From NCBI GenBank assembly GCA_003222975.1, contig QHXN01000049.1, positions 1 through 36,410 of the forward strand: a DNA stretch of 36,410 nt. Reading direction: 5' to 3'. The DNA is from Acidobacteriota bacterium. GTDB lineage: Bacteria; Acidobacteriota; Blastocatellia; Pyrinomonadales; Pyrinomonadaceae. A program made the position numbers and the translations under genes. Below the pieces are notes generated by a model that did no database searches, was not told where the DNA came from, and was given only the letters and a program-made list of their open reading frames with translations. The first letter of the stretch is position 1. The number at the start of each line of letters is the position of its first letter. Positions 25,833 to 34,443 of the stretch are shown one piece after another.

Positions 25833-26033
25833 ATGGCACGCTCTCAAACTTGGACGCGCAATCTAGGCAAGAAGGAGAAGAGGCCGCGTACTTCAAGCAC
25901 GACTCGGCCCGCGCAGTCAATCGTTGACGGCGGCGCGCTCGAATCGCTCAAGCGGCGGGCGGAGGACTTGGGCCTGATCGTTCACGCGCGCACGCCACGC
26001 CCGCGCGGCAAAAAGAGAGTGGACGGGAAGTGA
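25833..26033 (+). CDS. Small basic protein of unknown function
   Basis: 66 residues with GGAAAGGGGAAG before the ATG at 25833. The protein is very basic (many K/R, for example LGKKEKRPR and PRPRGKKRVDGK), with one probable helix in the middle (ALESLKRRAEDLGLIV). There is no membrane segment, cysteine pair or recognised motif. It could be a nucleic-acid-binding peptide, but nothing shows that directly. The next small gene begins 13 nt after its stop, so they are likely co-transcribed. Confidence 0.55.
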   Translation: MARSQTWTRNLGKKEKRPRTSSTTRPAQSIVDGGALESLKRRAEDLGLIVHARTPRPRGKKRVDGK

Positions 26034-26045
26034 GGTGCCGGAGAC

Positions 26046-26288
26046 GTGCGACAGATACGAATCGCCTTCTTCGCGGGTTTGATTAGTCTCGTCGTCGGCG
26101 CGGGGCTATTGGCCCTCGCGTTCTTCCTCGGCCAGCCCGCCGGCGGCGCGCCGCGCGTGCTCCACAACCTGCTCGCGCTCGCGGCGCTGCTGCTCGCCTC
26201 GGGCGGGGGCTTTCTCGCGCTCTCGACCGGCCCCGTCCTGCTGGTCTGCCTCCTGACCTCGCCGCGCGTCGCGCGCCGCAAAGGCTGA
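26046..26288 (+). CDS. Small two-helix membrane protein
   Basis: 80 residues from a GTG start at 26046 with GGTGCCGGAG upstream. Two hydrophobic helices (about 6-29 and 42-72) are separated by a short loop with G, Q and P, and the C-terminus is basic (RVARRKG), so both ends are probably cytoplasmic. No family recognised. It follows the 66-residue gene by 13 nt. Its stop codon (26286-26288) lies inside the first unit of heptamer-repeat hairpin no. 5, so translation ends within the repeat element. Confidence 0.6.
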   Translation: MRQIRIAFFAGLISLVVGAGLLALAFFLGQPAGGAPRVLHNLLALAALLLASGGGFLALSTGPVLLVCLLTSPRVARRKG

Positions 26289-26400
26289 AGGCAGAAGGCA
26301 GTCGGTTGAGTGAGTCAGTAGAACTCTGGTCAACACTTAACCGACTGCCGACTGCCTTCTGCTTACTGCCTTCCGCCTGCTGCCTACTGCCTTCAGCCTT
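26281..26400. repeat. Heptamer-repeat hairpin no. 5 (GGCAGAA type), asymmetric
   Basis: The left arm has about four 7-nt units (GGCTGAA, GGCAGAA, GGCAGTC, GGTTGAG from 26283). The right arm carries about nine (ACTGCCG, ACTGCCT, TCTGCTT, ACTGCCT, TCCGCCT, GCTGCCT, ACTGCCT, TCAGCCT). The outer ends pair over 14 bp (26281-26294 with 26387-26400), and the inner part pairs in more than one register. Both flanking stop codons (26286-26288 on plus, 26393-26395 on minus) are inside the element. The excess units on the right suggest repeat expansion in one arm. Confidence 0.85.
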
Positions 26401-26968
26401 CAACGCGGAAGCGCGCGCGGAAGTCTTTCGAGCTTTGCCGCAAGTACAGCCAGTCCTCGAAGAGTTCGGGCTGGTTGAGCCAGACCGTGAACCACTCGGC
26501 GATCTCGGACTTCTCGGCGCGCTTGCGCTCGCCGACCGAGTTGTTGCGCGCGATCATCTGCGCGCGCCGCTTGCCCTTGAGCGCGGCCTCGCGCACGAGG
26601 CGCAGGCCCTCGCGGTCGCCCGTGCGCGCGAACTGGCGGCGGAGGTTCTCCAGGCGGCGGATGGAGGCGGCGGCCTCCTCGAAGGTCGAGAAGCGCAGGA
26701 GGTTGCGGAACATCGCCTCGTAGGGGTCGGCGGTACGCCAGCGGGAGTCGGCGTCGAGGACTTCCGAGTGGCGCAGCTCCGCGCCCTCGTCGGCCAGGAG
26801 GCGCGCGATGGCCGCGGGGCTTTCGACCGCGCCCTCGCCGAAGCGCTCGCGCACGGCCTCCGCCACGACCTCAAGCTCCCGCGCCCCCACCGTCTCGCAG
26901 TCGAGGTGCTCCCACACCTCGATCATCAGGTCGCGCTTCGTCCGCGACTTCCACTCGCGCTTCTTCAT
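26393..26968 (-). CDS. Soluble helical protein of unknown function
   Basis: 191 residues from the ATG at 26968, beginning MKKREWKSRTKRDLMIEVWEHLDCE. No signal peptide or membrane helix. The sequence is mostly charged helices (ELEVVAEAVRERFGE, AAIARLLADEGAELRHSEVL, EEAAASIRRLENLRRQF) and ends in a W-rich helix (IAEWFTVWLNQPELFEDWLYLR). I recall similar hypothetical proteins from Acidobacteriota genomes, but no function. The last three codons and the stop lie inside heptamer hairpin no. 5. A terminator hairpin at 27006 separates it from the pseudogene upstream on the same strand, so it probably has its own promoter in the short gap. Confidence 0.85.
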   Translation of the reverse strand: MKKREWKSRTKRDLMIEVWEHLDCETVGARELEVVAEAVRERFGEGAVESPAAIARLLADEGAELRHSEVLDADSRWRTADPYEAMFRNLLRFSTFEEAAASIRRLENLRRQFARTGDREGLRLVREAALKGKRRAQMIARNNSVGERKRAEKSEIAEWFTVWLNQPELFEDWLYLRQSSKDFRARFRVEG

Positions 26969-27005
26969 CGCGGAGAAGCTTATGACGCCGCTCGCGCCAA
27001 TAACA

Positions 27006-27048
27006 AGCCGGCGCGGACGCCGATGTCGGGTCGGCGTCCGCGCCGGCT
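27006..27048 (-). terminator. Strong hairpin terminator of the protease-nuclease pseudogene
   Basis: An 18-bp perfect stem (27006-27023 with 27031-27048) built around GGCGCGGACGCC has a 7-nt loop and lies 38 nt past the stop at 27086. Read on minus, the base of the stem runs into CTTGTTATT, a weak U-rich stretch. Confidence 0.75.
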
Positions 27049-27171
27049 GCGTGTTGTGTGCCGGGGGCTGGCGGGGCGTAAGTTACTACTCCAGGAACGG
27101 CCCCATGTCCTTCAGCGCGCGCGAGGGCAGGAAGTCGTTCTTCATGTAAAGCGCCGACAGCAGGCCGGGGT

Positions 27172-27750
27172 CTATCGGCCCCAGCTCCGCGTGGGGGACG
27201 TTCGGGCCGCCGCCCTCGGCCCACGCGCTCTCCCAAATCTCGCCGAGGCATTTGCAGCCCTCGGCCATGCTGTCCATCGTCTTCTCGCCGAAGGCGTCCC
27301 ACTGCGGTTGATGCGGTCGGCGGGCGAGGTGCCGGCGTTGTAGGTGTCGACGAGGTCTTTGGGCGGGATGTTCTTCACCGTCCAGGCCATCAACTGAATG
27401 ACGCGCATGGCCGCACCCTTGCCGCCCTGAAACGTCGGCTTGACCTTCACGCCCTTCAGGCGCGCGCTCACCCCCTTCACGATCTCTTTCGACGCGTGCT
27501 CGTTCAGCACGTCGGTCTCGTAAGCCGGGTGGACGTTGTAGGCCACCGAGCCGCTCTTGACCAGCGGCTGGCCGTGGTGCAGGCGCGAGATGTGGAGCGG
27601 TTGGCAGGCGTCGCCGACGTAGTGGGCCAGGCAGCCGGCGGCGCAGAGGAAACCGACCACGTCCGGCTCGGCTTGCTTCAGCGACTTCACCATCGCGGTG
27701 TAAATCTGCCAGACGCGGAATGGGAGCGCGCCGGGCCGCGTCTCGTTCAC
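27172..27750 (-). CDS. Fragment: P1/S1-type nuclease or zinc phospholipase C-like domain
   Basis: Frame B is open from about 27830; the first ATG-type codon is inside the domain, so any start listed is nominal. It contains LCAAGCLAHYVGDACQPLHIS, the HxxGDxxQPLH zinc-binding signature of P1/S1 nucleases and related phospholipases C, followed by a second His-rich segment (HHGQPL, NVHPAYETDVLNEHAS). Residues after TSPADRIN are out of frame; the true C-terminus continues in frame C (to 27086). Zn-dependent phosphodiester hydrolysis is expected if the protein is made intact. Confidence 0.55.
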   Translation of the reverse strand: MNETRPGALPFRVWQIYTAMVKSLKQAEPDVVGFLCAAGCLAHYVGDACQPLHISRLHHGQPLVKSGSVAYNVHPAYETDVLNEHASKEIVKGVSARLKGVKVKPTFQGGKGAAMRVIQLMAWTVKNIPPKDLVDTYNAGTSPADRINRSGTPSARRRWTAWPRAANASARFGRARGPRAAARTSPTRSWGR

Positions 27751-28475
27751 GCTCTCGTAATATTTACCCCAGACCTCGATGCTGACGTTCTTCTCGCTCT
27801 TCGAGAGTTGCAGCAGGGTCTTGCCCTTGTGTCGAGCATCAGCACCATCCCGGAGTCGCTGGGGTTGACCGCGAAGGGCCTGTCCTTCTGCGGCCCGACG
27901 AGGAAGTCGGCCACGTACTCGAAGCCGCCCACGGACTTGTAGCGGTAGAACAGCCCGTGGACGGCCCCGCGTATCTGGCCCGACGCGCAGCCGTAGGCGC
28001 GGACGGGGCAGCCGATGAGCTTCAAAGAGATGTTGATGCTGAGGTCGGCCATCTTGCCCATCAGCCCGATGCCGTAAACCTGCGCCGTCCAGCAGTTCAG
28101 GTTGTCAACCTCGATAAGCCCCACGTCCAGGTTGACATAGACGTTCTTGCCGGGCCAGCCCTCGTACACCTCCTCGAACGGCCTCCGCGTGAGCTGCTTG
28201 TGCGAGTTGCGACCGATGCGCACCTTCTGTCCGCCCAGCATCCCGAAGACCTCCTCGCCCGGCCCGCCGCAGACGTGCCGGTTCGTGAGCGCGTAGACCG
28301 TGTGCCCGTCCGTGACGAGGCAGCCGAGCGAGGCGACGTGCTCCTTCCCCTGCACGTCCGCGAGGACGGGGAATCCGCCGCCGATCAGGCTGTCGGGGAA
28401 GATCACGCCGCTCTTTCCACGCCCCGCGGCGGGGCCGAATCGCTCACCCGTAAAAGACGCGCCTGGCCGAAACAT
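27747..28475 (-). CDS. Fragment: trypsin-like serine protease domain
   Basis: This is the open part of frame A. ATG at 28475 gives about 240 residues; a further in-frame ATG at 28538 adds only sequence from the GC palindrome at 28487. The probable triad is His in LTNRHVCG, Asp in [12 protein letters not shown] and Ser in NPSDSGMVL (GDSG-like). The last 30 residues before the stop at 27747 are out of frame and meaningless. Homologous domains I know of sit in larger secreted or intracellular proteins of unknown substrate. No signal peptide is seen, consistent with a lost 5' end. Confidence 0.6.
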   Translation of the reverse strand: MFRPGASFTGERFGPAAGRGKSGVIFPDSLIGGGFPVLADVQGKEHVASLGCLVTDGHTVYALTNRHVCGGPGEEVFGMLGGQKVRIGRNSHKQLTRRPFEEVYEGWPGKNVYVNLDVGLIEVDNLNCWTAQVYGIGLMGKMADLSINISLKLIGCPVRAYGCASGQIRGAVHGLFYRYKSVGGFEYVADFLVGPQKDRPFAVNPSDSGMVLMLDTRARPCCNSRRARRTSASRSGVNITRA

Positions 28476-28486
28476 TTCACAGGCTC

Positions 28487-28519
28487 GGGCGACACCGCGC
28501 GGGCCGCGCGGCGTCGCCC
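28487..28519. repeat. 33-nt GC-rich near-palindrome upstream of recQ
   Basis: GGGCGACACCGCGCGG and its near-perfect reverse complement are separated by one base (one mismatch over 16-nt arms). It lies in the 117-nt gap between the divergent pseudogene start and the recQ start. Possible roles are a regulator site or a cruciform-prone spot at the truncation point. Confidence 0.6.
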
Positions 28520-28592
28520 CGCGTGTCGCGCCCGCCACCCCGATGAGTTACAATTGTGCTTTCTCACGCTTCATGCTAAAGGCGGCAAGCCG

Positions 28593-31340
28593 ATGAGTTT
28601 TGAGATGGAAGCCGCGGTCGCGGCGCTGCGGGAGCACTTCGGGTTCGAGGATTTCCGCGAGGGCCAGCGCGAGGTAATTGGCTCGATACTGGAAGGCCAC
28701 GACACGGTGGTCGTGATGCCGACGGGCGGCGGCAAATCCCTCTGCTTCCAACTGCCCGCGCTCATGCTCGAGGGCGTGACGGTCGTCGTCTCCCCTCTCA
28801 TCGCGCTGATGAAAGACCAGGTGGACGCTCTGCACGCGCGCGGGTTGCCGGCGACCTTCATCAACAGCTCGCTCGACTTCGAGGAGCAGAAGGAGAGGAT
28901 CGCGGGCGTGCGCCAAGGGCGTTTCAAGCTCCTCTACGTCGCGCCCGAACGCTTCCGCAGCACGCACTTCGTCGAGACCCTGCGCCGCGCTCAAATCTCG
29001 CTCTTCGCCGTGGACGAGGCGCACTGCATCTCGCAATGGGGCCACGACTTTCGGCCCGACTACCTGCGCCTGCGCTCCTTCCGCGAAACCATTGGCAGCC
29101 CGCAGACCGTCGCCCTGACGGCCACGGCCACGCCCTACGTCCGCGCAGACATCATCGAACAGTTGAATCTGTCCGACCCGCGCGCCTTCGTCAGCGGCTT
29201 CGACCGCCCGAACCTCTCCATCGGCGTCGCCCACACGGAGCGCGAGCGCGAGAAGTTCGCGCGCATACGCCAGCTCGCCGCGAAGTACGCCGGCCAGTCC
29301 GGCATCGTCTATACCTCGACGCGCAAGTCCGTCGAGCAGATCACGCAGAAGCTCAGGGACGCGCGCCTCTCCGTCGTCGGCTACCACGCGGGGATGACGG
29401 ACGAGGAGCGCGTGCGCGCGCAGGACGACTTCATGTCGGGCCGCGCGCAAGTGATCGTCGCCACGAACGCCTTCGGGATGGGCATTGACAAGCCCGACAT
29501 ACGTTTCGTCGTGCACTTCCACCTGCCCGGCTCGATTGAAGCCTACTACCAGGAGATAGGCCGCGCTGGCCGCGACGGCGCTCAGTCGGTCTGCCTCCTG
29601 CTCTTCAACTACGCCGACAAGCGCACGCAGGACTACTTCATCGAAGGCTCGTACCCTCCGCCCGAACTCATCGTGAAGGTCTATAACGCTCTCACGGGGA
29701 CGGGCCTCCGGCGCATCGAGCTTTCGACGCGTGAGATCGCCGCGCGCGCCGGGGTGCGCAACGAGATGGCCGTGCAGTCCGCGCTCATCACTCTGGAGAA
29801 GGCCGGCCACATCGAGCGCGGCACGGGCGCGGAGAATCGCGCGGAGGTGCGTCTGCTCATGCCGCCGCACCTCGCGCGCGAGACGGTGGGCGCGCGCCGC
29901 AGCTTACAACTCAAGCAGGCCCTCTTCGGCCTGCTGGGCAGCTACGGCGTAGGCGAGCGGGCGGACACGGAGATCAACGTGCAGGAGTTCGCCGAGGCGC
30001 TCGGCACGGAGATGCCCGCGCTCAAGCGCACACTCTCGGCCCTCGCCGAAGCGGGCGTCATCGGCTACCGGCCCGCGCGCCGCACGCGCGGAGTCTTGAT
30101 GCTCGACGAGCAACCCGCGACGCGTCTTCGCATCAGGCCCGAAGAGATCGCGCGCCGCGCCGCGCTCGAACAGCGCAAGCTGCGCGAGATGATCTCCTTC
30201 TGCTACACCGACCGCTGCTACCGCGCCTTCATCCTCGACTACTTCGGCGACCGCTCGCACGCCGACCGCTGCGGCACGTGCGGCAACTGCGTGCTTCAAG
30301 AGCGGCGCGGGGCTTCGGCGGCCCGCGCGGAGGCTTCGGCAACACACGGCGCAGGCTTGACCACCCACGGCGAGACCACGCCGCCGCTCGACCCGGCGCG
30401 CGACCTCGATAAGTTTTTGATGAAGCACGTCCCCTTCGCGCTCGACCTCGAAGAGGAACTCGCCGGGCAATCGCGCATGCGTCGAAGGCGCGAGGCGGCG
30501 GAGTCGCTAACGGGCGAACCGGAGAGCGCGGACGACTCGACGCGCGGCGACGGCGGCTCAATCGCCGTCACCGAGCCGCGCGAGCTGACCGCCGAAGAGT
30601 CTCTGACCGTGCGCAAGATTCTCGCGTGCGCCGCGCGCATGGGCGGTCGCTTCGGCAAGGGGATGCTCGCCGCAACCTTGCGCGGCTCGCGCTCGTCGAA
30701 GCTCGCGCAGGCGGGTCTCGACCAGCTTTCAACCTACGGCATCCTCGCCGGGCAGACGCAGGAAGAGATTCTGCTCTACGTTGACGCGCTCGTCGCCGCG
30801 GGCTGCCTCCACGTCACGGGCGGCACGTACCCGACCGTCTCCATCACACAGCCCGGAGGCGAGGTCATGCACGAGCGGGCGGGCGTCCGCCTCGCACTCC
30901 CCGCCTTAATCTACGATCCGGCCCCCGCCAAACCCTCGCCGACCCGCGCCCCGTCCCCGTCACAACGCGCATCGTCGCCGTCCTCTTCCGACTCAACCGC
31001 GCTCGCCGCCGCGCCGAAGACGAGCACCGTTGAAGAGACTTACGCGCTCTACGAGCAGGGACTCACAATCGAGGAGATTTGCGCCCGGCGCGGCCTGACC
31101 GAGTTCACCGTCGAGAAGCACCTCGCCGACTGCATCCTACAGGGTCGCCCCTTCGACATCCCGCATCATGTCTCCGCCGCCGACCGCGCCCTCATCGAGT
31201 CGGCGGTCGCGCGCCTCGGCACCGAGCGCCTGAAGCCTCTGCGCGACGCCCTGCCGCGCCACGTCACCTACCGCATGATCCGCTTCGTCGTCGCAGACCT
31301 CCTGCGCGCCGCCGGCCTCGGCCCCGCGCGGGAAGAATAA
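28593..31340 (+). CDS. recQ: ATP-dependent DNA helicase RecQ with long C-terminal extension
   Basis: 915 residues from the ATG at 28593 (AAAGGCGG upstream); earlier in-frame codons add only sequence antisense to the pseudogene. Helicase motifs are complete: Walker A MPTGGGKS (42-49), DEAH at 141-144, TATAT, and [10 protein letters not shown] (motif VI). A zinc-binding RQC segment follows with Cys537, Cys542 and the CGTCGNC pair. The protein then goes beyond the usual 600-residue E. coli form. An Arg/Ala-rich linker (about 570-660) leads to a winged-helix/HRDC-like region ([21 protein letters not shown]) and a final helix-turn-helix of the helicase C-terminal type ([33 protein letters not shown]). 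Role: 3'-5' unwinding in recombination repair and replication restart. Confidence 0.95.
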   Translation: MSFEMEAAVAALREHFGFEDFREGQREVIGSILEGHDTVVVMPTGGGKSLCFQLPALMLEGVTVVVSPLIALMKDQVDALHARGLPATFINSSLDFEEQKERIAGVRQGRFKLLYVAPERFRSTHFVETLRRAQISLFAVDEAHCISQWGHDFRPDYLRLRSFRETIGSPQTVALTATATPYVRADIIEQLNLSDPRAFVSGFDRPNLSIGVAHTEREREKFARIRQLAAKYAGQSGIVYTSTRKSVEQITQKLRDARLSVVGYHAGMTDEERVRAQDDFMSGRAQVIVATNAFGMGIDKPDIRFVVHFHLPGSIEAYYQEIGRAGRDGAQSVCLLLFNYADKRTQDYFIEGSYPPPELIVKVYNALTGTGLRRIELSTREIAARAGVRNEMAVQSALITLEKAGHIERGTGAENRAEVRLLMPPHLARETVGARRSLQLKQALFGLLGSYGVGERADTEINVQEFAEALGTEMPALKRTLSALAEAGVIGYRPARRTRGVLMLDEQPATRLRIRPEEIARRAALEQRKLREMISFCYTDRCYRAFILDYFGDRSHADRCGTCGNCVLQERRGASAARAEASATHGAGLTTHGETTPPLDPARDLDKFLMKHVPFALDLEEELAGQSRMRRRREAAESLTGEPESADDSTRGDGGSIAVTEPRELTAEESLTVRKILACAARMGGRFGKGMLAATLRGSRSSKLAQAGLDQLSTYGILAGQTQEEILLYVDALVAAGCLHVTGGTYPTVSITQPGGEVMHERAGVRLALPALIYDPAPAKPSPTRAPSPSQRASSPSSSDSTALAAAPKTSTVEETYALYEQGLTIEEICARRGLTEFTVEKHLADCILQGRPFDIPHHVSAADRALIESAVARLGTERLKPLRDALPRHVTYRMIRFVVADLLRAAGLGPAREE

Positions 31341-31359
31341 GGTTGAAAACGTAAAGCAC

Positions 31360-31560
31360 ATGAGCCGCAACCCGAACACAGAGACGCCGCCGCCGGGCCA
31401 GCAGCCCGACTTGCCGCCGACGCACCCCGACGACCCGTCCCGTCCCGAACCGCCCCCGCTCCCGCCTGATGCACCGACACCGATCGCGCCCGTGCGCGAG
31501 CCTGGAAGCCCCAAGCCGGCGGGCGACCCGCCGACCGCGGAGCCGACGCGTCTGGTCTGA
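31360..31560 (+). CDS. Short proline-rich protein
   Basis: 66 residues, ATG at 31360, 19 nt after the recQ stop; GGAAGAATAAGG overlaps the recQ stop as a possible ribosome site. About a third of the residues are proline (PPPLPPDAPTPIAPV), and the rest is D, E, T, S and G. There is no hydrophobic or cysteine-containing part, so it should be disordered. Its codon pattern may simply reflect the base composition, so whether it is translated is uncertain. Its stop lies directly before a TATAAT box at 31561. Confidence 0.5.
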   Translation: MSRNPNTETPPPGQQPDLPPTHPDDPSRPEPPPLPPDAPTPIAPVREPGSPKPAGDPPTAEPTRLV

Positions 31561-31566
31561 TATAAT
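31561..31566 (+). promoter_or_regulatory. Perfect -10 box (TATAAT) before the hydrolase gene
   Basis: TATAAT lies immediately after the proline-rich gene stop and 34 nt before a short leader frame. No TTGACA-like -35 is present at 16-18 nt upstream. In such GC-rich surroundings a perfect -10 is noteworthy, but it is not proof of a start site. Confidence 0.4.
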
Positions 31567-31600
31567 TCCCGCGTTCAGTTTCAGAAGGGGCGCAACGCCG

Positions 31601-31636
31601 ATGGAAACAGTCACCGAACGCGGGCGGCTGAGATGA
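31601..31636 (+). CDS. Possible 11-codon leader peptide overlapping the hydrolase start
   Basis: ATG at 31601 is preceded by AGAAGGGG at suitable spacing and encodes METVTERGRLR, with TGA at 31634-31636. That stop overlaps the ATG of the hydrolase gene (ATGA at 31633-31636), the classic layout for translational coupling. The hydrolase itself has no good ribosome site of its own, so it may depend on this upstream reading. Confidence 0.35.
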   Translation: METVTERGRLR

Positions 31637-32748
31637 ATTCGGGAACACAGCCCGCCGCGCCGCACGTCCCGCCGCAGGCTTTGACGCCGCCCCTCGAAGA
31701 GATCGCGCGCGCCTTCCGCTCCGAGCCTTTCGTGCCGCACACGCTCCTGCGCGGCGGCCACGCGCAGACAATCGTCGCGGCGCTCCGACTGTCGCGTGAC
31801 AAGTCGCTCCGCGGCGAGCGTCGTCTCTTCGAGGCCCGGCTCGCCGAGGTCGAGCCGGGCGCGCGCGTGCTCCTCAAGTGCCGCTGGCAGGAGGAGAGGC
31901 TGAAAGCGCCGACGCTCCTGCTCATCCACGGCTTGGAAGGCTCAAGCGACTCGCTCTACATACTCGGCACGGCGCGGAAGGCTTTCGCCGCAGGCTTCAA
32001 CGTCGTCTGCATGAACATGCGCAACTGCGGCGGCACGGAGCACCTCACGCCGACGCTCTACCACAGCGGCATGACCGCCGACATCCACCGCATCATCAAC
32101 GACGAACTCGCCGGGCGCGAGGGTCTCCGGGAAATTTACGTCGCGGGCTTCTCGATGAGCGGCAACATGGTCTTGCGCCTCGCGGGCGAGTACGCGCGCG
32201 AAGCGCCGCGCGCGCTCGCGGGGCTGTGCGCCGTCTCGCCCTCGATTGACCTGAGCGGCTGCGCCGACCGGATCGAGCGGCGCGAGAACACCGTCTATCG
32301 CTGGAGCTTCCTGCGCAGCCTCCGCCGCCGCGTGCGCGCGAAACGCCGACAGCACCCCGCGCTCTACGACACGCGCGGCCTCTGGCGCGTGCGCACCCTG
32401 CGCCAGTTCGACGGGCGCTACACCGCGCCGCAAGGCGGCTATCGAGACGCCGCCGACTACTACGCGCGCGCAAGCTCGCTGCCCTTCATCGCGCGGATAC
32501 AACGTCCGACGCTCATCATCCACGCGTCGGACGATCCCATCATCCCCGCCGAGCCGTTCCGCGACCCCTCAATCGCCGGCAACCCCGAAGTGCTGCTCGT
32601 CCTCACCGAGCACGGCGGCCACGTCGGCTTCATCGCGGGAGAGTCTGGCGGCAAAGACCGGCACTGGGCCGAGAACCGCGTCGTCGAGTTCTGCCGCATG
32701 CTCAGCCGCTCCGCGGAGGGCTTGCGTCGGCGCGGCGCGAAGCAATAA
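31633..32748 (+). CDS. Alpha/beta hydrolase, YheT/EMB8 type
   Basis: 371 residues from the ATG at 31633. The order of motifs is that of YheT-like hydrolases: PFVPHTLLRGGHAQTI near the start, LLLIHGLEGSSDSLYI (oxyanion loop), the RNCGGTEHLTPTLYHSG stretch, the nucleophile elbow GFSMSGN with Ser174, Asp in HASDDPIIP and His in TEHGGHVGF. The expected Gly two residues after the nucleophile is Ser here (GxSxS rather than GxSxG), a mild deviation. The N-terminal 30 residues are proline-rich and may be extra. Family members are esterase-like with unknown substrate. The gene follows a possible leader peptide (31601-31636) and a TATAAT. Confidence 0.92.
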   Translation: MNSGTQPAAPHVPPQALTPPLEEIARAFRSEPFVPHTLLRGGHAQTIVAALRLSRDKSLRGERRLFEARLAEVEPGARVLLKCRWQEERLKAPTLLLIHGLEGSSDSLYILGTARKAFAAGFNVVCMNMRNCGGTEHLTPTLYHSGMTADIHRIINDELAGREGLREIYVAGFSMSGNMVLRLAGEYAREAPRALAGLCAVSPSIDLSGCADRIERRENTVYRWSFLRSLRRRVRAKRRQHPALYDTRGLWRVRTLRQFDGRYTAPQGGYRDAADYYARASSLPFIARIQRPTLIIHASDDPIIPAEPFRDPSIAGNPEVLLVLTEHGGHVGFIAGESGGKDRHWAENRVVEFCRMLSRSAEGLRRRGAKQ

Positions 32749-32834
32749 GCTTGGAATAAGGAAGAAACTGGAAACACAAGATTAACAGGCGGAGGTTCGA
32801 TTTCGGGTTAGCCGCGGCCAGACCACAACCGACG

Positions 32835-34199
32835 ATGGAAACGCTCCTCAGAATTCTCGCCGTCCTCCTCCTCGTTCTCGCCAACGGCTTCTTCGTCACC
32901 TCGGAGTTCGCCATCGTCAGCGTCAGACGCATGCGCGTCGCCGCGCTGGCCGAAGCGGGCGACCGGAGAGCGCGACGCCTCCTCGCCTTCAAGGACAACC
33001 TCGTCGCCTATATCTCGGCGACGCAGCTCGGCGTCACGCTCTCCTCTTTGGGACTGGGCTGGGTCGGCGAGTCAACGCTCGCCGAGATGCTCGCGCCGCA
33101 GTTCGACCGCCTGGCCGGCGTCTTCCCCACGCCTTACGGCCAGTACCTTTCGCTCGGCGCGCGCCACATCGTCGCCTCGGTCATCGCCTTTATACTCATC
33201 ACCTTCCTCCACATCGTGCTGGGCGAGCAGGTTCCGAAGATGCTCGGCATCGAGCGCTCGACGCGGGTCGCGCTCTTCACGGTGACGCCGATGTACTGGT
33301 TCTCGCGCGTCTTCCGCGGGCCGATACGTTTGCTCGACCTGGCGAGCACGGCGGCGACGCGCGCGCTCGGCCTGCACGGCTCTTCGGAGCAGGCCTCGAT
33401 CTACACGGAGGAGGAGATACGTCAGCTCGTCAACATCTCGCACAAGAGCGGCCACCTCGAAGAGGAGGAGCGGCAACTCATCAACCGCGTCTTCGACTTC
33501 TCCGACGCAGAGGTGCGCGAGGCCATGATCCCGCGCACCGAAGTGCAGGCGCTCCCCTTCACCGCGACGCTCGAAGAGTGCGAGCTGGCCTTCTGCGACT
33601 ACGGCTACTCGCGCCTGCCGGTCTTCCGCGAGCGCCTCGACGACATCGAGGGCGTGCTCTTTATGAAAGACCTCATGCCGTGCCTGCGCACGTTCAACCC
33701 CATCCGTTTCGAGATGGGGCGGATGCTCCACCCGCCGCTCTTCGTGCCCGCGACGGCGCGGCTCGGCTCCGTGCTCGCGCAGATGCAAGCCGAGAAGACG
33801 CATCTCGCCTGCGTCGTTGACGAGCACGGCGGGCTGGAAGGCATCGTCACGCTGGAGGACTTGCTCGAAGAGATCGTCGGCGAGATTAACGACGAGTATG
33901 ACGAGGAGGTGCGCGAGCAGATCGTCGAGGAGCCGAACGGCACTTTCCTTCTGGACGGCATGCTCGCCGTGCGCGACGCCAACCGGCGCTTCCAACTGCG
34001 CCTGCCCGAAGAGGCCGGCTACACGACGATGGCCGGCTTCCTGCTCGCCAAGGCGGGCCGCATCCTCCGCCCCGGCGAGACGGTCGAGCACGAGGGCGGT
34101 CTGTTCGTCGTCGAGCAGGTCGAGGGCCGCCGCATACGCCGCATACGCTACACGCCGCCGCCGCCGAGCGAAGAGCCGGGCGAGCAGGAGGCCGCGTGA
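32835..34199 (+). CDS. CNNM/CorC-family membrane protein with CBS domains (hemolysin-like)
   Basis: 454 residues. An N-terminal DUF21 domain (about 1-190) has four hydrophobic helices and the SATQLGVTLSSLGLGWVGES and EQVPKMLGIERS motifs. Then come two CBS domains (about 210-330, with MIPRTEVQALPF and RLPVFRERLDDIEGVLFMKDL) and a CorC_HlyC transporter-associated domain (about 350-430, ending EGRRIRRIRYTPPPP). Family role: Mg2+ or Co2+ efflux regulation or transport in the inner membrane; annotation as hemolysin is historical. The start ATG is 86 nt after the hydrolase stop with no clear ribosome site. A short membrane protein follows. Confidence 0.93.
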   Translation: METLLRILAVLLLVLANGFFVTSEFAIVSVRRMRVAALAEAGDRRARRLLAFKDNLVAYISATQLGVTLSSLGLGWVGESTLAEMLAPQFDRLAGVFPTPYGQYLSLGARHIVASVIAFILITFLHIVLGEQVPKMLGIERSTRVALFTVTPMYWFSRVFRGPIRLLDLASTAATRALGLHGSSEQASIYTEEEIRQLVNISHKSGHLEEEERQLINRVFDFSDAEVREAMIPRTEVQALPFTATLEECELAFCDYGYSRLPVFRERLDDIEGVLFMKDLMPCLRTFNPIRFEMGRMLHPPLFVPATARLGSVLAQMQAEKTHLACVVDEHGGLEGIVTLEDLLEEIVGEINDEYDEEVREQIVEEPNGTFLLDGMLAVRDANRRFQLRLPEEAGYTTMAGFLLAKAGRILRPGETVEHEGGLFVVEQVEGRRIRRIRYTPPPPSEEPGEQEAA

Positions 34200-34233
34200 G
34201 AGAAAGTTTCAAGGCGGACACGAAAGGGCGAGC

Positions 34234-34380
34234 ATGAATAACGATCAGGTCAACACCGAACTCATCTTCACGCTCTTCATGATGGCCGTGCTCCTCATCC
34301 TCGGCGTCGTCGCCGTCGTCATCTTCTTCCGCGTCTGGCGCAAAGAGAAGAAGGATGGAGGCCGCAAATTTTTCGAGTAG
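34234..34380 (+). CDS. 48-residue single-span membrane protein
   Basis: GAAAGGGCG lies directly before the ATG at 34234, a good ribosome site. The protein starts MNNDQVNTELIFTLFMMAVLL, has one helix of about 25 residues (10-34) and a basic cytoplasmic end (VWRKEKKDGGRK). It begins 35 nt after the CNNM/CorC stop, so it may be a partner or regulator of that protein; this is inference from position only. No family recognised. Confidence 0.65.
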   Translation: MNNDQVNTELIFTLFMMAVLLILGVVAVVIFFRVWRKEKKDGGRKFFE

Positions 34381-34443
34381 CGGCGGCCTCGAACCGTGCT
34401 ACAGGGGGACTCACCCGGTCGGAGTTATCACCAAATTCGTGTT

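Larger units (their letters stand above)
27086..28475 (-). pseudogene. Trypsin-like protease fused to P1/S1-type nuclease, two frameshifts
   Basis: Three overlapping minus-strand frames read as one protein. Frame A (from about 28475 to 27830) is a trypsin-like protease and ends in SGMVLMLDT. Skipping one base near 27829 continues as [31 protein letters not shown] in frame B (27829-27306). A second skip near 27305 continues as QWDAFGEKTMDSMAEG in frame C to the TAG at 27086. Each break is repaired by adding one C (ACA-AGG to ACC-AAG; AAC-CGC to AAC-CCG-CAG). The 5' end is doubtful: upstream of 28475 the translation is just a palindrome, and known trypsin-like enzymes have more N-terminal sequence, so the front may be lost next to recQ. 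Either a decaying gene or two assembly indels. Confidence 0.75.
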
